From contig CAXKWD010000013.1 in NCBI GenBank assembly GCA_964059195.1, forward strand, positions 24,838,611 to 24,902,610: a stretch of 64,000 nucleotides of DNA, given 5' to 3'. A model generated the notes under the pieces. It did not search any database and was not told where the DNA came from. It worked only from the letters and a program-made list of their open reading frames with translations. Below, in pieces: positions 1 through 11,333 of this stretch. The stretch is from Ectobius pallidus (Eukaryota; Arthropoda; Insecta; Blattodea; Ectobiidae). The position numbers were made by a program, and so were the translations under genes. The first letter of the stretch is position 1. Each line of letters starts with the position of its first letter.

Positions 1-230
1 CCATTTAAATCTAGGCCTACCTTGTTTTCCTGAACTTCCTTATGGCATATTCCAAAGCGAAATTAAAGAGTAAAGGCTTCAAGCCGCTCCTAATGGCAAA
101 CCTATCTGATATAAATTTATCTACGCTGACTCTGCTATAGGTTTCATTTAGACATATTTTCATCAGCCTAACTAACTTCTTTGGTATCCCAAACTCAATT
201 AGGATTTTGTACAATTTTTCTCGCCTAACT
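1..230 (-). pseudogene. Non-LTR reverse transcriptase fragment
   Basis: The minus-strand frame at 17-214 reads as the middle of a LINE-type reverse transcriptase. It runs from a FGIPKKLVRLMKICLNE-like segment to LLFNFALEYAIR, which is the RT region just before the catalytic FADD box. In intact relatives the sequence between GLK and PLLFNF carries a QGDALS-type block. Here GLK joins PLLFNF directly, so about six codons are missing in frame. The fragment runs off the left end of the window, so the catalytic motif is not visible. Known of the family: these enzymes reverse transcribe the element RNA at a nicked target. Inference: a dead, truncated copy. Family assignment beyond non-LTR is not possible from this piece. 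Confidence 0.7.
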
Positions 231-569
231 TAATCATTTGTTTTTTAAATCTACGTATAGCAGGTGAACAGACTTATTACGCGTATATTCCCACTTTTTC
301 TCCAAGATTTGGTAAATACAAAAGAAATTATCAATGGTTGATCTATTTCGCCTAAATCCACTATTTTCAGTATTTTATACTAGATTTTCTAATTTACGTA
401 ACGTTTATTTGAACTTGCGTTACTGGTTACTGTATGTCCGTATTAGTTAGTGAGATATAATCAGTCGTGATTATTAACTTCTTTTCCCCTGTGTTTTACC
501 TCCAACTTGTAGGTACATTCACGCGGCTCACGCCACCCTAGATTTACAGGACCGATAACAGTCGGGGTA

Positions 570-905
570 GGAGTTACTATGGATCACATACATACTTTTC
601 CAACTTTTCTAACCAAACAAGGACATCGAGGTCGTCCCCTGATGACTGATCAGCTTAATGCCGAGGCCACCTCCGAGACAACACGAACACAAAGGACGAT
701 ACACACACGCTCATTCTGAACAAGGCGAGGATTGATGGGGGTAATAATGACGGCAAAAGGTCCTAGGAATTCCCAGCATTCGTCTCATAGGAGAGGAAAC
801 ACCCCGTGAAAATCTAGTAAACGTTTCCCGACCAGCAATCGAATCCGTGCTCACTGCGTGTGAAGACAGAACGCATTTCCTACGACACAGCGGTAGATTC
901 ATAAT
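570..905 (-). repeat. Dispersed SINE-like repeat, copy 1 of 3
   Basis: Read on the minus strand, positions 760-570 match the plus-strand repeats at 22705-23010 and 50088-50455. The shared landmarks are TGTTCGTGTTGTCTC, a GGCATT..GCTGATCA..CATC block and a closing GTATGTGATC. The part nearer 905 has a GGATTCGATTGC box resembling a Pol III B box, followed by GGGGTGTTTCCTC, as in tRNA-derived SINEs. The open frame at 711-902 is part of the repeat and not a gene. Confidence 0.6.
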
Positions 906-1635
906 TATTAACTAACATTTTGAAATTGTATGTATATTATTGTATTAGGCCTACATGCTTGAAATTAAATATTATTCATCTATAATAAGGTTTGTTACAG
1001 TTAGTCAAAACATTTTCAAGATTTTAAAGATATAATTACTTCCCTAACCTAACTTGTCTAAAATGCATTGTTTCTTAATTTGAATGCTAATTTTAAAATT
1101 CATGTAAAATTGAAGCAGGTTATTTATAAATGGTACAAGGTACACTCGAGTGTAAAGAATTTCTTCGATATCACCCGAAATGGTTCGTGTTAATAGGGGA
1201 GTTCCAAATCGGCTCCACCATACACACTCCCAACCCTGCGCGCCACTCTTTGTTCAAGATGCGCAGTAAAGGCTCTCAATTCGTTGAGTTGAGAGAAGAT
1301 AATCATACCAGGAATCTTAACATTGCTTGATAAGGAGAATAACTTTCGGTTTGGTGTCCATGTCCATTGTTCACTTCAAATGACTGTATGTATATAAAAT
1401 AAACTATTTGCAAGGGAATTTCATCCAACCCTCCAGTTAATGTCTGTCTAATTCCCATCCACTCCTTCGCTTCTGAACATTAAACAGACCTGTGTTAATA
1501 GATTAACGTTTGGGTGCCAGATTTTTGACATCAAACCAATACGAGTGGCACTCATCCAGGGGTGTGGACATTCGCTGTGACGCACCGCTTCCAGCATCTG
1601 AAATGAAACGTTTCATATCCCATTTTCATCGCTCA
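906..1635. other. No gene seen
   Basis: AT-rich DNA. A 66-codon open frame at 1130-1330 (+) shows no recognisable domain, and no splice or promoter context supports it. It includes one TAGGCCTA octamer at 946-953. Confidence 0.5.
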
Positions 1636-1836
1636 TCTAGGCCTGAGCGTTATTCTTAGGCTAATGCATGCGGTTGGACTTGGATTCATACCAATAAGAG
1701 ATTGTTTCACTCAGGGCTGGTGTGAAACATGAATGATAGAGAGATTCAATGCCAACTTTAAAAATGGAAATCACTAGATTAACCTACTAGAAGAAATCAA
1801 AAGCATCGGAAAGTTTCCGTGCACTCAAGTGTAGAT
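1636..1836 (+). repeat. Dispersed repeat, pair with 9714-9902
   Basis: This 200-bp segment aligns along its length with 9714-9902 in the same orientation. Shared landmarks are TTCTTAGGCTAATGCAT versus TTCATAGGCTAACGCAT, CAATAAGAGA, and GGAAAGTTTCCGTGCACT near the right end. No coding frame is preserved. Probably a fragment of an interspersed repeat family. Confidence 0.7.
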
Positions 1837-3469
1837 AGACAAAATATGTTACAAGAGTACTAATTATATAATAATTGTTTTTTTTTCACACTTTTTAAAC
1901 CTGTAGTTAACTTTGAGAAATTGCCTTGTACATCCATAGTGACTCATTTTAAGCAAAGAAGAAGATAATGTACTGAAGTCTACATTCAATTTTAAGCTAG
2001 AAGTTAATACGGTAATAATGACTAATCTCAATAATAAACTTTCTAAACACATACGGCAATTAATAACGCCTAGTTCAAATGAATTTCATTTAAATTTGAA
2101 ATAATCGTATAAAACAAAAATTACAATTTAAAATAGTCTAGTCTACTTAAGAGAGTGGATAGGTGATACAGGCCATATTTAATTAACTGAAATAGGTATT
2201 CTTAAGTTAAGATTTTATGGACTGAACCTTTTCATAGGTGACAACTGGGCAATCTACATTGCTCTCACGAGTAAGTTGATTTGCTTGTAAGCCACGTCTT
2301 AGAAAAAGATAACACAATTAATCGGCCACAGCAGGAAGGGATATGCAATGGCTTCTTCTTTTTAATAGTAAATAAATAAATACGCCTCTTTCATCCAAAA
2401 ATAGGTCAATGGTTTCTAATAATAATGCTTAATATTTTAACATGTTAGATATCGAAGATAACTGAAGATAAAATACTGTGGTATGACCTATCTCAATTCT
2501 GCAGTGAATTATAAAAAAAATGAAATAAAAAAGATGAAAATGGCATATTGGAGAATCTATAATCCTTTAACGCGAGCTAATGTGTATTAATTGCAAGGCT
2601 TATTCTGATTTACATTTCTTCAATTATTTGCATTGCTATTCTTACACTGTAATAAGTATTCCAACTAGAGTTGGTTGAGTCTTTTAAAATGTACAATTGC
2701 TTTGCCTTTATTAATTTAAAAAAATAATTAAAAATAATTTAGGTTATGGATTTTATTTTACAGTTTTATACTAAAAATCCAATTGAAAATTAATTCATAG
2801 TAAGGAAATATAAGCTTAGGAGGGCATATTAATAATATACACAAAGGGTATTTCGTTATAAATTATGATAATGTTTTTAAATGAAGCTGCATGTTATGTT
2901 GTCTGTGTCTGGGCTTGAATAGTGAACTGAAGCGATATAAAACCAGACAATTAGAAAGAGACATTGCTGCCGGCTGTAACAGTTGTCACGCAAGGGATGC
3001 TGTGAGTGTCACATCTGTGTTGACAATAGCGAAATCCTATTCCAAGTTTCCAAACCGATTTTATTTGAACTAACACAATTCCCAAAGGTGAAGTCGCGGC
3101 GTTCGCTCTCTTGAGCTTTACTGCATTGGATCAAATCTCGTCCACCACTTCACTCAACTACCCATCTAAAAATCTTTCTCAATATCCTTCTAGGATCTAG
3201 ATTTTAATGACTTTTAGGTAGCATACATTGCCCTTGCTATAAAACACCTATATCGATGAAGAATTAGTTTCTCTGAGAAAGAAATAACTGCATACGAATA
3301 CTAAAAGTAATTATTTTTTCAATTGCTTGTATCATATGTGCCATGTAAAAAATAAAGTGTTCCCTATACAGTCCATGGAGGTCCAGAGGGTTCCAAAGAG
3401 GGTGAGGCTCCCAGATTTTTAGACATTCGGTACGTTTGGTAAGGTTGTCAGCCTTACGCACAGGCCGCC
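1837..3469. other. AT-rich, no gene seen
   Basis: Only short open frames occur (62 codons at 1864-2052 minus, 60 codons at 2891-3073 plus, 65 codons at 3264-3461 minus). None shows a recognisable motif. No TIR or target-site duplication was recognised. Confidence 0.45.
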
Positions 3470-3650
3470 TTTACCCCCAGGATTGCTCCTAGTACTCATT
3501 TCAGTTGGAGGCTGAGTCGACCCCAGGGCCATAATGCCACCTGAAGGATTCGGCCAATTGAAAAACTCCGACCTCACCCGGTATCGAACCCGCGACATTC
3601 CGGTTTGAAGCGCACATCCTCAACCACCACGCTACGGCAGTGCCCCATAT
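3470..3650 (-). repeat. tRNA-derived SINE
   Basis: On the minus strand the sequence starts at about 3650 with TAGCGTGGTGGTTGAGG, which resembles a Pol III A box. About 40 bp later comes GCGGGTTCGATACC, a close match to the B box consensus GGTTCGANNCC. The spacing fits a tRNA promoter. The body then reads through GGTGGCATTATGGCCCTGGGG. A tRNA-derived SINE head with a family-specific body is the simplest reading. A true tRNA gene is unlikely because the acceptor arms do not pair. Confidence 0.65.
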
Positions 3651-4483
3651 CTTCCATGAGTGACATTTAATAAAAGATATTTCACGAATATATATAAAAA
3701 AATGCGATTTATAACAAAGTAATACTTATATTATAATTCTGCAGCTGTTACGACTAGCATCAGAGCAGATTTTATGTTTCAAGCATAGAGTTTATATATG
3801 CAATAAGATAGATATCGGTCAATGTTATCAAGTGCTAACGCTATTTTTGATTTGATAATATCACATAAGGTCTTCATAAATCAATTTCGAAAATAAGACA
3901 AAATCTCGGTCTCCTAAAATGATGCATTGTAGAAAAATGCACTTAGACCTTATTTCTTTTATTATGCATGCATCAAATTTTACAGCATGGTGATAGTAGT
4001 GTTGGGATTATCTTGCTGTATTATTTTGTAAAGTATGTATACAGATATACACAATTTGACGAATAACACTACTCATAATGGATTCTACGTATATCTTCGA
4101 TTTCAAACAGGCATTTTAAAAATACAGAGTTTAAATTTAGTTTTTCAAAGGATTTTTTCCAAATTTCAGTCTTTTATTTCCTGTCATACTGACAGTTCAA
4201 TGGGATATCTTGAGAGATGTTGGCTAAGAGGTCTTGGAGTATGCAGTATGAAAACTGTTAAGGACTGACAAAGGTGACTTAGATTTATATAGCCTTAGCC
4301 ACATTAGGAACAGTAGGCTCTAAATGCGTATTTACTGATCAGAGTCCTGGAAGTAACGTTTGAGGTGGTGTAGGTTCATACTAATTACTGCCTATAAACT
4401 ATGCTTAGGTTATTTTATAAAGAAAATATGTTTTAGGCTAGAGAGTCAGTCATTAGGTATAGCAGGGGAAAAGTGTTGACTAT

Positions 4484-4990
4484 TACGAGGGTGGTCCAGA
4501 GAGTAAAGAACGATTTGGTATAAATAAATAATAACGAAAAATATCAACAGAAAGATACAGTACCTTACTCTTTTTCACAACGTAATCGCCATTCCTGTAA
4601 AGACATTTATTTTAACGTGGTATCAGTTTGTCAATACCGATGTAATACACTTCTACCGCCAAAGACCTGAACGCGGATGTCATCGGTTGGGCACTCTTTC
4701 CACTCAAAATGTCCTTTAGTTTCGGAAACGACTGAAAAACGCTGGGTGCCAGGTCAGAGCTCTAAGGAGGATATGCAAAGATTTCCCACTTAAAACTTTG
4801 AAATTGTACCTGTGTTTGAGCACCAGAATGAGGCCGAGCATTGTTGTGAATCAAAAACACCTTTTCAGACAACTTTCCACGTCTCTTGTTTTGGATAGCG
4901 CGTCGTAATAGTTGAAGAGTTGCATAATGGCCTCTGTGTTTATACCTTGTCTTCTTGGCAGAAACTCAAGGCTCAAGTCTTTGGCCGGCA
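4484..4990 (-). pseudogene. Mariner transposase remnant
   Basis: The left boundary reads TACGAGGGTGGTCCAGAGAG, a typical mariner terminal inverted repeat end. On the minus strand the DNA still encodes recognisable pieces of a mariner transposase C-terminal half. There is an INTEAIMQLFNYYDAL-like segment near 4920, a degraded catalytic block (IHNNARPHSGAQ, for the canonical HDNARPH) near 4850, and SDLAPSVFQSF (for SPDLAPSDFHLF) near 4745. Frames change several times, so there is no working protein. The other TIR was not found. Known of the family: mariner transposases are DD34D cut-and-paste enzymes that insert at TA. Confidence 0.75.
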
Positions 4991-5199
4991 GAAGAGTATA
5001 ACATCGACATTGAAAAACTGGTACCACATTTCAATAAATGCCTTGACAGCAAAGACGATTACGTTAAGAAATAGAGTAAGGCACGTAGCTTTGCAAATAA
5101 AGTTTTGTTTTGATATATATCGTTATTACTTAGTTACGCTAAATTGTTCTTTACTTTCTTCCCGACTTTTGTATATTGTTTCGAATGATTATGTATGAG

Positions 5200-6710
5200 T
5201 AACAGGTAATGGGATTGTTTTACAGGTAGACACCGTAAAGGTATCTATTTGATTCAAATTCTCTAAATTTACTTGTCGGGATTTCCGTACGATCAGAACG
5301 AAATGTGTTGATTTAAGTGCATTGATAACAATTCTGAGGGATTACTGTATTACTCGCCTCATTACTTTTTCTTGGGGGTTCAATAGAAAGTTGTAAAAAA
5401 ATAGTGTGGAATTAGTACTATGAAAGTGTCATTTATTTTTTGGAGACTAGATATCGTGTTCTTTTATAAAGAATATCATGAAAAATGGAAAGTTGAAAGT
5501 GAGATAAAACCCATAATTGAAATTATAAAATCTGATTTCTACTCAATGAAGGGCTTTTTTGCTCTTTACCTAAAGTGATCTTGAAATAAAATATATCTCA
5601 ACATTCCTTTTCCCACTATCCATAATCTATGAAAGGCCTTATTTCAGTACGTCTACTTATACTCGTGTAAATGTGAGGCCAAAGAACTCGAAGTATTCGA
5701 CTTCTGAAATCAGCTTAGTTGCCACAAAGCCGTATTTTCAGGGATTGGCGAGAACAACTCCGCATTCAGTTTGCTTGAGTTTCTTAACGTAAAGAAGCTA
5801 GGGAGAGAAAACATTTCCCAAGCTGTAGCCTATTATAACACACCTGTTTTTAAATGTTACACTCTTTAGTGTTTTTAAGTAGAAATGATTTATTATAATT
5901 AATTATTATTATCATCATTATTATTATCATCATTATCATCATCATCTTTATTATTACTGAATTAAATTGATTTTATATCATGTTTATATGCAAAATACTG
6001 TTGGATATCCGTGAAATACGTATAAAATTACATACAGTAGGCCTATGTATTTTTAATTTTTTCATCTTTTCAATTTCTGAATAGCTCCTAGCACTTCACT
6101 TTCAGTAATTTCCAGGAGTACCATAGTATTCGGATATGTAGGCAAATGGATGTTACTGAAGCAGTTGTAGCTTTAAGCAATGCATAGAAGAGGGGTTCTT
6201 AAAAATTGCTGGTTTAGAATATTGGCTATGGATAAAGGACAGAAAAATGGCTCATTGTTAAAAACTAGCTCATTGATTTCTGTAGGTAGAAGGTCTATGT
6301 TACTCTGACGTGTTTCTTCTTTTATAATGACCGTCATTTATTTTGTAGGGTTACTTTCTTGCGAAATTATTTTATCCTAATGCAACAATTTGGTGTTCCT
6401 TAAAATTTTGGGGTAGGCCTAATAGTTTTATACGTTTTGAAAGATTCTCTTAGAATTGTTGTGTCTAGTAGCAAACGAGAATTTTCTTAGCGTACGGCTA
6501 GATTTTATTATACCTGATGTTATCAATTTACTTTTTTTTCAGAATATAGGTTCTTTTTTCTTTGTTACAGGGAAGTAATTGTAGAAATTCAATTTTAAAG
6601 TATTCAAAAAATGTTCGAAAAGTAAATTTGAATCCTTTGTTGTGGTATTGAAATGTTTGCTTTAATAATGCAAATTCAAAATTCGGGTCACAAAAGGTTA
6701 AAAGAAGCAA
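5200..6710. other. AT-rich, no gene; one ATT/ATC microsatellite
   Basis: No convincing reading frame. An ATT/ATC microsatellite lies at about 5893-5950. TAGGCCTA octamers lie at 6038-6045 and 6414-6421. Confidence 0.5.
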
Positions 6711-6712
6711 AG

Positions 6713-6715
<3 letters not shown>

Positions 6716-6789
<74 letters not shown>
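6716..6789. repeat. (TA)n microsatellite
   Basis: An uninterrupted run of TA dinucleotides about 74 bp long. It creates the spurious YIYI open frame on the minus strand. Confidence 0.97.
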
Positions 6790-6793
<4 letters not shown>

Positions 6794-6839
6794 TTTGCAA
6801 TTTGTCTAACTTCATCCTCCAAAATTTTGTGGCCCACCA

Positions 6840-7190
6840 ATCAATTTACTTACTTACTTACTCAATGGCAACAGACAATTCCTCGGCAAGCTAAAGGAAT
6901 ATTATCTATTTTATGGAACCCGAAGGTTCATTGCCTCGCTTACCTGAGCCCGCCATTCAACCCTATTCTGTGCTAACTCCATCCAGTGAACCCTCGCATA
7001 CCCTACTTCCCTTAAATCTATTATAATATTTTCTTCCCAACTTCTTCTAGGTCTACCACGTGGTCTTTTCCCTTCGGCTCTCCCAGTCTCAATACTTTTG
7101 AGATATGTATTTCCTCCCCCACGCGTGCAACATGTCCAGCCCATTTCATCCTTCGCGATTTAATTACCCTTACTATAACCGGTGAAGGGT
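6840..7190 (-). pseudogene. Non-LTR retrotransposon 3' tail
   Basis: The minus-strand frame 7144-6911 ends with the tail typical of LINE ORF2 proteins: GKRPRGRPRRSWEENI, then LAQNRVEWRAQVSEAMNL and a stop. Downstream on the minus strand (toward 6840) is a short untranslated stretch ending in repeated GTAA units, as expected for an element with a microsatellite tail. A second, more decayed copy lies at 37436-37690 in the same orientation. The RT core is missing from both, which is usual for 5' truncation during target-primed reverse transcription. The clade is uncertain; RTE or CR1-like are both possible. Confidence 0.7.
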
Positions 7191-7850
7191 ACATGTCCTG
7201 AACAACTCCTGGGCATAATATTGACCCATAGACCTCTCAAAATTGGAAACCCCTGCTATAGACTATCAAATCTATCGTGTACCATTGAATAGCAAAGTCG
7301 TGTAGCCGTACGGACTAGTTTCACCTGCATGTACATGGAGGTACCTGAGAAATTTAGAACAGTAACAAGCAATTGACAAATGGACCGAAAGTGAAAAGCT
7401 GCACGATATAGAACCTTGAGGAGGAAGGGGCGTTATTCCGCTGAAAGTATGGATGGGCTTGTAATCCTATGCCCGGGCTAAGTGTATTATCATGCTCCCC
7501 CGGGCTTAAGATATAAACTATGCTGTTACACCGTGAAATGTTTTGTGTGGCAAGGACCAAAAAAGGAAAATGACAAACAAAGCATGCAAATAAGTTCATC
7601 ATGGCCGCTTTTTAAAAAGCTAAACGCACTCTGCAGACAGCACAGCTTTAATAATTGTTAATATGCTGAATACAGACAAAAACCATTACTTCTTTCATGC
7701 TAGCAACGAGTTTTTAAATTGTGTCGTTATTTAAAACCATTAGCATAACGTAACGGGATTTGTACTATACAGCTGCGGAGTGCTAGTATTCATTATTCTC
7801 TTCCCACGACAAAGAGTCACAATTAGAGGTATAACAAGGTCTAAGCGAAG

Positions 7851-8120
7851 ATGGACATGGTGGACGTATTCTTCAACCTAGGAAAGTTTAACAACCCGTT
7901 AAAAACCGTTGCAAAGCCTTTTCACCAGAATCTCAAACCTCAGCACTGTGAGACAGATCTCTCTCTTGAACAGTGGTTGGCAAACCGTCAATCACGACGA
8001 ACCGGTTGTTCGAGAGGACCTTCGATATCTATCGTGAATGCCGCTGGCCAAAGAGCACTGCTGTCGATGTTAACGTCCGCATATAGGTCCTTGCAGGGAA
8101 GTGAGAGGAGGAAAGGAGAA
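7851..8120 (+). CDS. Possible first coding exon, function unknown
   Basis: From an ATG at 7851 the frame stays open to 8147. At 8121 it meets GTAAGTA, a near-perfect 5' splice donor, after exactly 90 codons (phase 0). The stretch is visibly richer in GC than the AT-rich flanks, which is compatible with coding DNA. The peptide begins MDMVDVFFNLGKFNN and is rich in Ser and Arg toward the end. I recognise no domain. Just 40 bp past the donor begins the hAT-type element at 8169, which would lie inside the first intron. Against it: no promoter was identified, and no second exon can be placed. This may be chance; it is the best host-exon candidate here. Confidence 0.25.
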
Positions 8121-8168
8121 GTAAGTACCATCTATGACAGAATGTAATTCGCAATAGTGTGCCGTGTT

Positions 8169-9607
8169 TAGAGGTGTACATATTCTGATTTTAGCTTGCT
8201 TGCCCCTTTGAAATTCTGCAACCACTTGCTTGACTTGAAAGCAAGCCAGATTACAACGATTACAATTCTGTCTCTATGAATCACAAGCTCTTCATAACTT
8301 GGTGGGTTGCACAGGACCTAAGGAAACTGCAAGGCCTGGCGGAAAGAATATGAAACTGGGTATAGCAGTGCACTGGTAAGTCGTGCAGTTACGTAGCTGA
8401 GGAACTTCAGATGTGTTTAGAGAATTTTACCCTGAAGGAAGCCGAGGAGAAACTAAAATGTGGACAGTTTGAATTATCAATGAACACAGGTACTAGTCCG
8501 GCATGGGAAAAATTTTCAAACATTTTCGAGAAAACATAATAAAATCATTAATAACAATAACAAAAATCCCTTTAGGCAAGCCTACAAGCTGAGGTAGATT
8601 TCGAAGTGCTTTTGTTTTAATTTACTGTCGCTGCGTAGCACTCTTCTTCTTTAGCCTTGGCATGACAAACCCGCAATAATAACTGCAAAAAAGAGGAAAG
8701 AGAACTTTTTCAAACATTCAAATCTCGCCTTATATGAGAATTATCAAGAAACTAGTTATTGATTTGTAGAGTACTCATCAAGAGCTTTTCAACGATACCC
8801 CACAAGACGTAGTTTCGAAAATTTCGAATTTCCATCCCCATACCCCCACCCCCACTCGTACTCCCAAAACCCCCGAATCGTTGGTGTCACTGTGAACTCC
8901 ATAAGGAGTACTCTAATTTATTCAAACAAAGTTTCCCTCTATACTTCATAGGGGCCGAGATATAAATGTTTTAAAATTTCAACCCCCTCCCCCGACCACC
9001 CTCTTGCGCCAATTTTGCTCATTAACGAACTTGTCTGAACTATTGGGCCTAGAAATAACATAATAAAATTTGATTAAAATATCTTGAAAATTACGGCCGC
9101 TAGCGTGTAAAGATATATATATATATGTATATATATATAAATATACATATATATACATATACATATACTGTATATAAATATAAATATCACAATTTTTTAA
9201 CAGGCGGTGGTTTCGTACTTAGGGAGGCATGAAACGTAAAGATATGAACGAATTTTTTGAAAGTCATTAGGTACATTTTTCTTCGAAATCTACCTAATAA
9301 TAAAAATAATAATTGTGTTAAGACGCTAAAACGATTTTTAATACTTTATCAACCTTTTATTTATCTGCATGGTGAATTTCTTCTACCAGCATGTAGAAAA
9401 GCAAGAAAGTATTATCTACACTTAGCAACTACAGTTGTTTAGCTGATAGGAATGTCGCAAGCTTATTCTGGCTTGCCTAGGCTGGGTTTGACCTGACCCA
9501 TCAAGTTTAAAGAAACCTGCCTGCTTCCTAGCTATGACGCTGGCAACTTGTTTGCCTGGCGTTCAAGCGGGTATGGGCAAGCTAAAATCGAGATTTGTAC
9601 ACCTCTA
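8169..9607. mobile_element. hAT-type element with TIRs and 8-bp TSD
   Basis: The left end TAGAGGTGTACA and the right end TGTACACCTCTA are inverted repeats. Similarity extends about 38 bp inward through GATTTTAGCTTGC. Both ends are flanked by the same 8-bp word GCCGTGTT (8161-8168 and 9608-9615), the target duplication length of hAT transposons. Total length is 1439 bp. Inside there is no transposase frame, C-rich patches near 8840-8870 and 8980-9000, and a (TA/ATAC)-rich microsatellite at about 9110-9183. Inference: a non-autonomous hAT derivative mobilised in trans. Other families with 8-bp duplications remain possible. Confidence 0.8.
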
Positions 9608-9713
9608 GCCGTGTTTTAAAAATATTTGCAGTATTGGCCTTCTTTAAAACCTGAGGTGGAGCTATTGATCCCATGAGTCACTTATACTAACACTTAATGA
9701 TGCTGTCCGTATT

Positions 9714-9902
9714 AGGCCAGAGCCTAGTTCATAGGCTAACGCATTTGGTCGGACATGAACTCAGACCAATAAGAGACTGCCTCACCCACTCGTTCCATTT
9801 GTATAGAGCACAAATGACAAGGAGATTTTGTACCAACTTTAAATAAAGAAAAACACTAGAAGAAAACAGAAGCATAGGAAAGTTTCCGTGCACTGGAGTG
9901 TA
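9714..9902 (+). repeat. Dispersed repeat, pair with 1636-1836
   Basis: Same-orientation relative of 1636-1836, ending in GGAAAGTTTCCGTGCACT. It is followed at once by the SINE at 9912, so the two may have been joined by insertion of the SINE at the edge of the older repeat. Confidence 0.7.
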
Positions 9903-9911
9903 CTTTCATGT

Positions 9912-10070
9912 TCCATTGTAGCTGAATTGGTAGATAAACGGCACGGACAGGCGAAAATCCTGGTTCAAATCCCGGTTATGACACTGAATTTTCAGTCTGA
10001 CTCTACTTTTCCACCTTACCCAGCCAGTGTGAAAGAATTATCATTCCAACCAATTAAATGCTTATGTATC
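9912..10070 (+). repeat. tRNA-derived SINE, family shared with 60344
   Basis: TGTAGCTGAATTGGTAGAT fits a Pol III A box. About 40 bp on, GGTTCAAATCCCGG fits a B box. The copy at 60344-60480 shares both boxes, the CGGCACGGA spacer, the CAAATCCCGG end and the following TCTGACTCTAC body, so this is one SINE family. The 61-codon frame starting at 9888 is incidental. A functional tRNA gene is unlikely because the 3' acceptor half is missing. Confidence 0.75.
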
Positions 10071-10440
10071 AAGTGACGGACGGGACACACAGAATTTGGA
10101 AATTAACAAATAATAGCCTTTTTTTAAATTTAAATCCTTGATTCATTCCTCGAGTTCAAAGTTTTGTTATTTAGTAAATAAGAATAAGTTGCAATTTAAA
10201 TAATCCACCCCCATTTCTGTCTGCAATTCAGAAAAATGTTGGCGTGACGGACGGGAAAAATATTGAGCCTTAAGTGTTGGAGAGTATAGAACATGAGGTT
10301 ATTTCTGTGAGTTATAAACCAAATGTAATTTACACATGAAATTAAAACTCTAGGAATTACATACAGCATGTTTTAATGTAGGATCATTAACAAATTTAAG
10401 ACTCTTAAAAAAAATGACATGTGACGGACGGGACATGTCC
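10071..10440 (+). other. Three spaced copies of a GTGACGGACGGGA motif
   Basis: The motif TGACGGACGGGA occurs at 10074, 10245 and 10422, in the same orientation and spaced by 171 and 177 bp. The DNA between copies is AT-rich and not obviously repeated. It could be the remnant of a roughly 175-bp tandem array or a set of binding sites. Confidence 0.5.
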
Positions 10441-11218
10441 AACAACTGTATTCCATAAGATTATGTTCAACATTTTTGAGACAGATAATCCTAAACAGAA
10501 CTACAGTAGAACAAAAATGACACTTCAATGAAAGACCAGTGTATAAAAAATACTCAACAGCCTAAATTATACAACAGAAACAAAGTCTACTTTAAAAGCC
10601 ATCCAGTGCCAACCTGACAACCTACCACCTTCCTAGGTTGATGGTGATAAACTAAAGAAAAAAAGAGTTGAAGAATGTTTCTTCCCCTTTAGATGCAATT
10701 TCAATATCTTAGGAATTCACTACAGCTCCTCACAGCAAAGATTTCAAGATTTTTAAATTTCACTCATAGGCTCACTCACTCATGGAATGCATGTTTAGCG
10801 TCTAGTATTTCGGACAAGGCATAGCAGAGTCTGGAATATGGGATGAGTCAGCTCAAGTTGCTGTGCACGTGGTGCATACAATAGTTTTTATTAAAAGTTA
10901 TCTAATTTTACTACTAATGAACCTAGTTTTTCATTAATTTTCAATGATCCTGTATAAAGTAAGCAAAGAGATATGCCATTTGTGCCAACAGTGCAATGTT
11001 TATAAACCTGGCTTGCTACGGATGTTTCTTTTTTTTTTTACTTGAAAATATTTTTAAAAACATCAATAAAATAATAGTTTTTATTAAATACACTAAAATT
11101 TATTTATTTAAATTGAAATTAAACGTTATTTTTATCATATTTTTACAAGAAAAACTTATGCCTTGTTAAAAGATGCACATCTCACTATTTCATTCTAACT
11201 GGCAGTCTTGGTGTGAGG
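10441..11218. other. No gene seen
   Basis: AT-rich single-copy-looking DNA without recognisable frames or repeats. Confidence 0.4.
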
Positions 11219-11262
11219 TGATGACGATGACGACGACGACGATGATGATGATGATGATAATA

Positions 11263-11332
<70 letters not shown>
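11219..11332. repeat. Compound GAC/GAT/AAT microsatellite
   Basis: ATGACG, then GATGATGATG, grades into a run of AAT units ending at about 11332. It produces a spurious poly-Ile frame. Confidence 0.95.

Positions 11333-11333
<1 letters not shown>

Noticed and set aside
6528..6815. 95-codon minus frame with YIYIYI core
   Set aside because: The core is the (TA)n run and the flanks are AT-rich noise.
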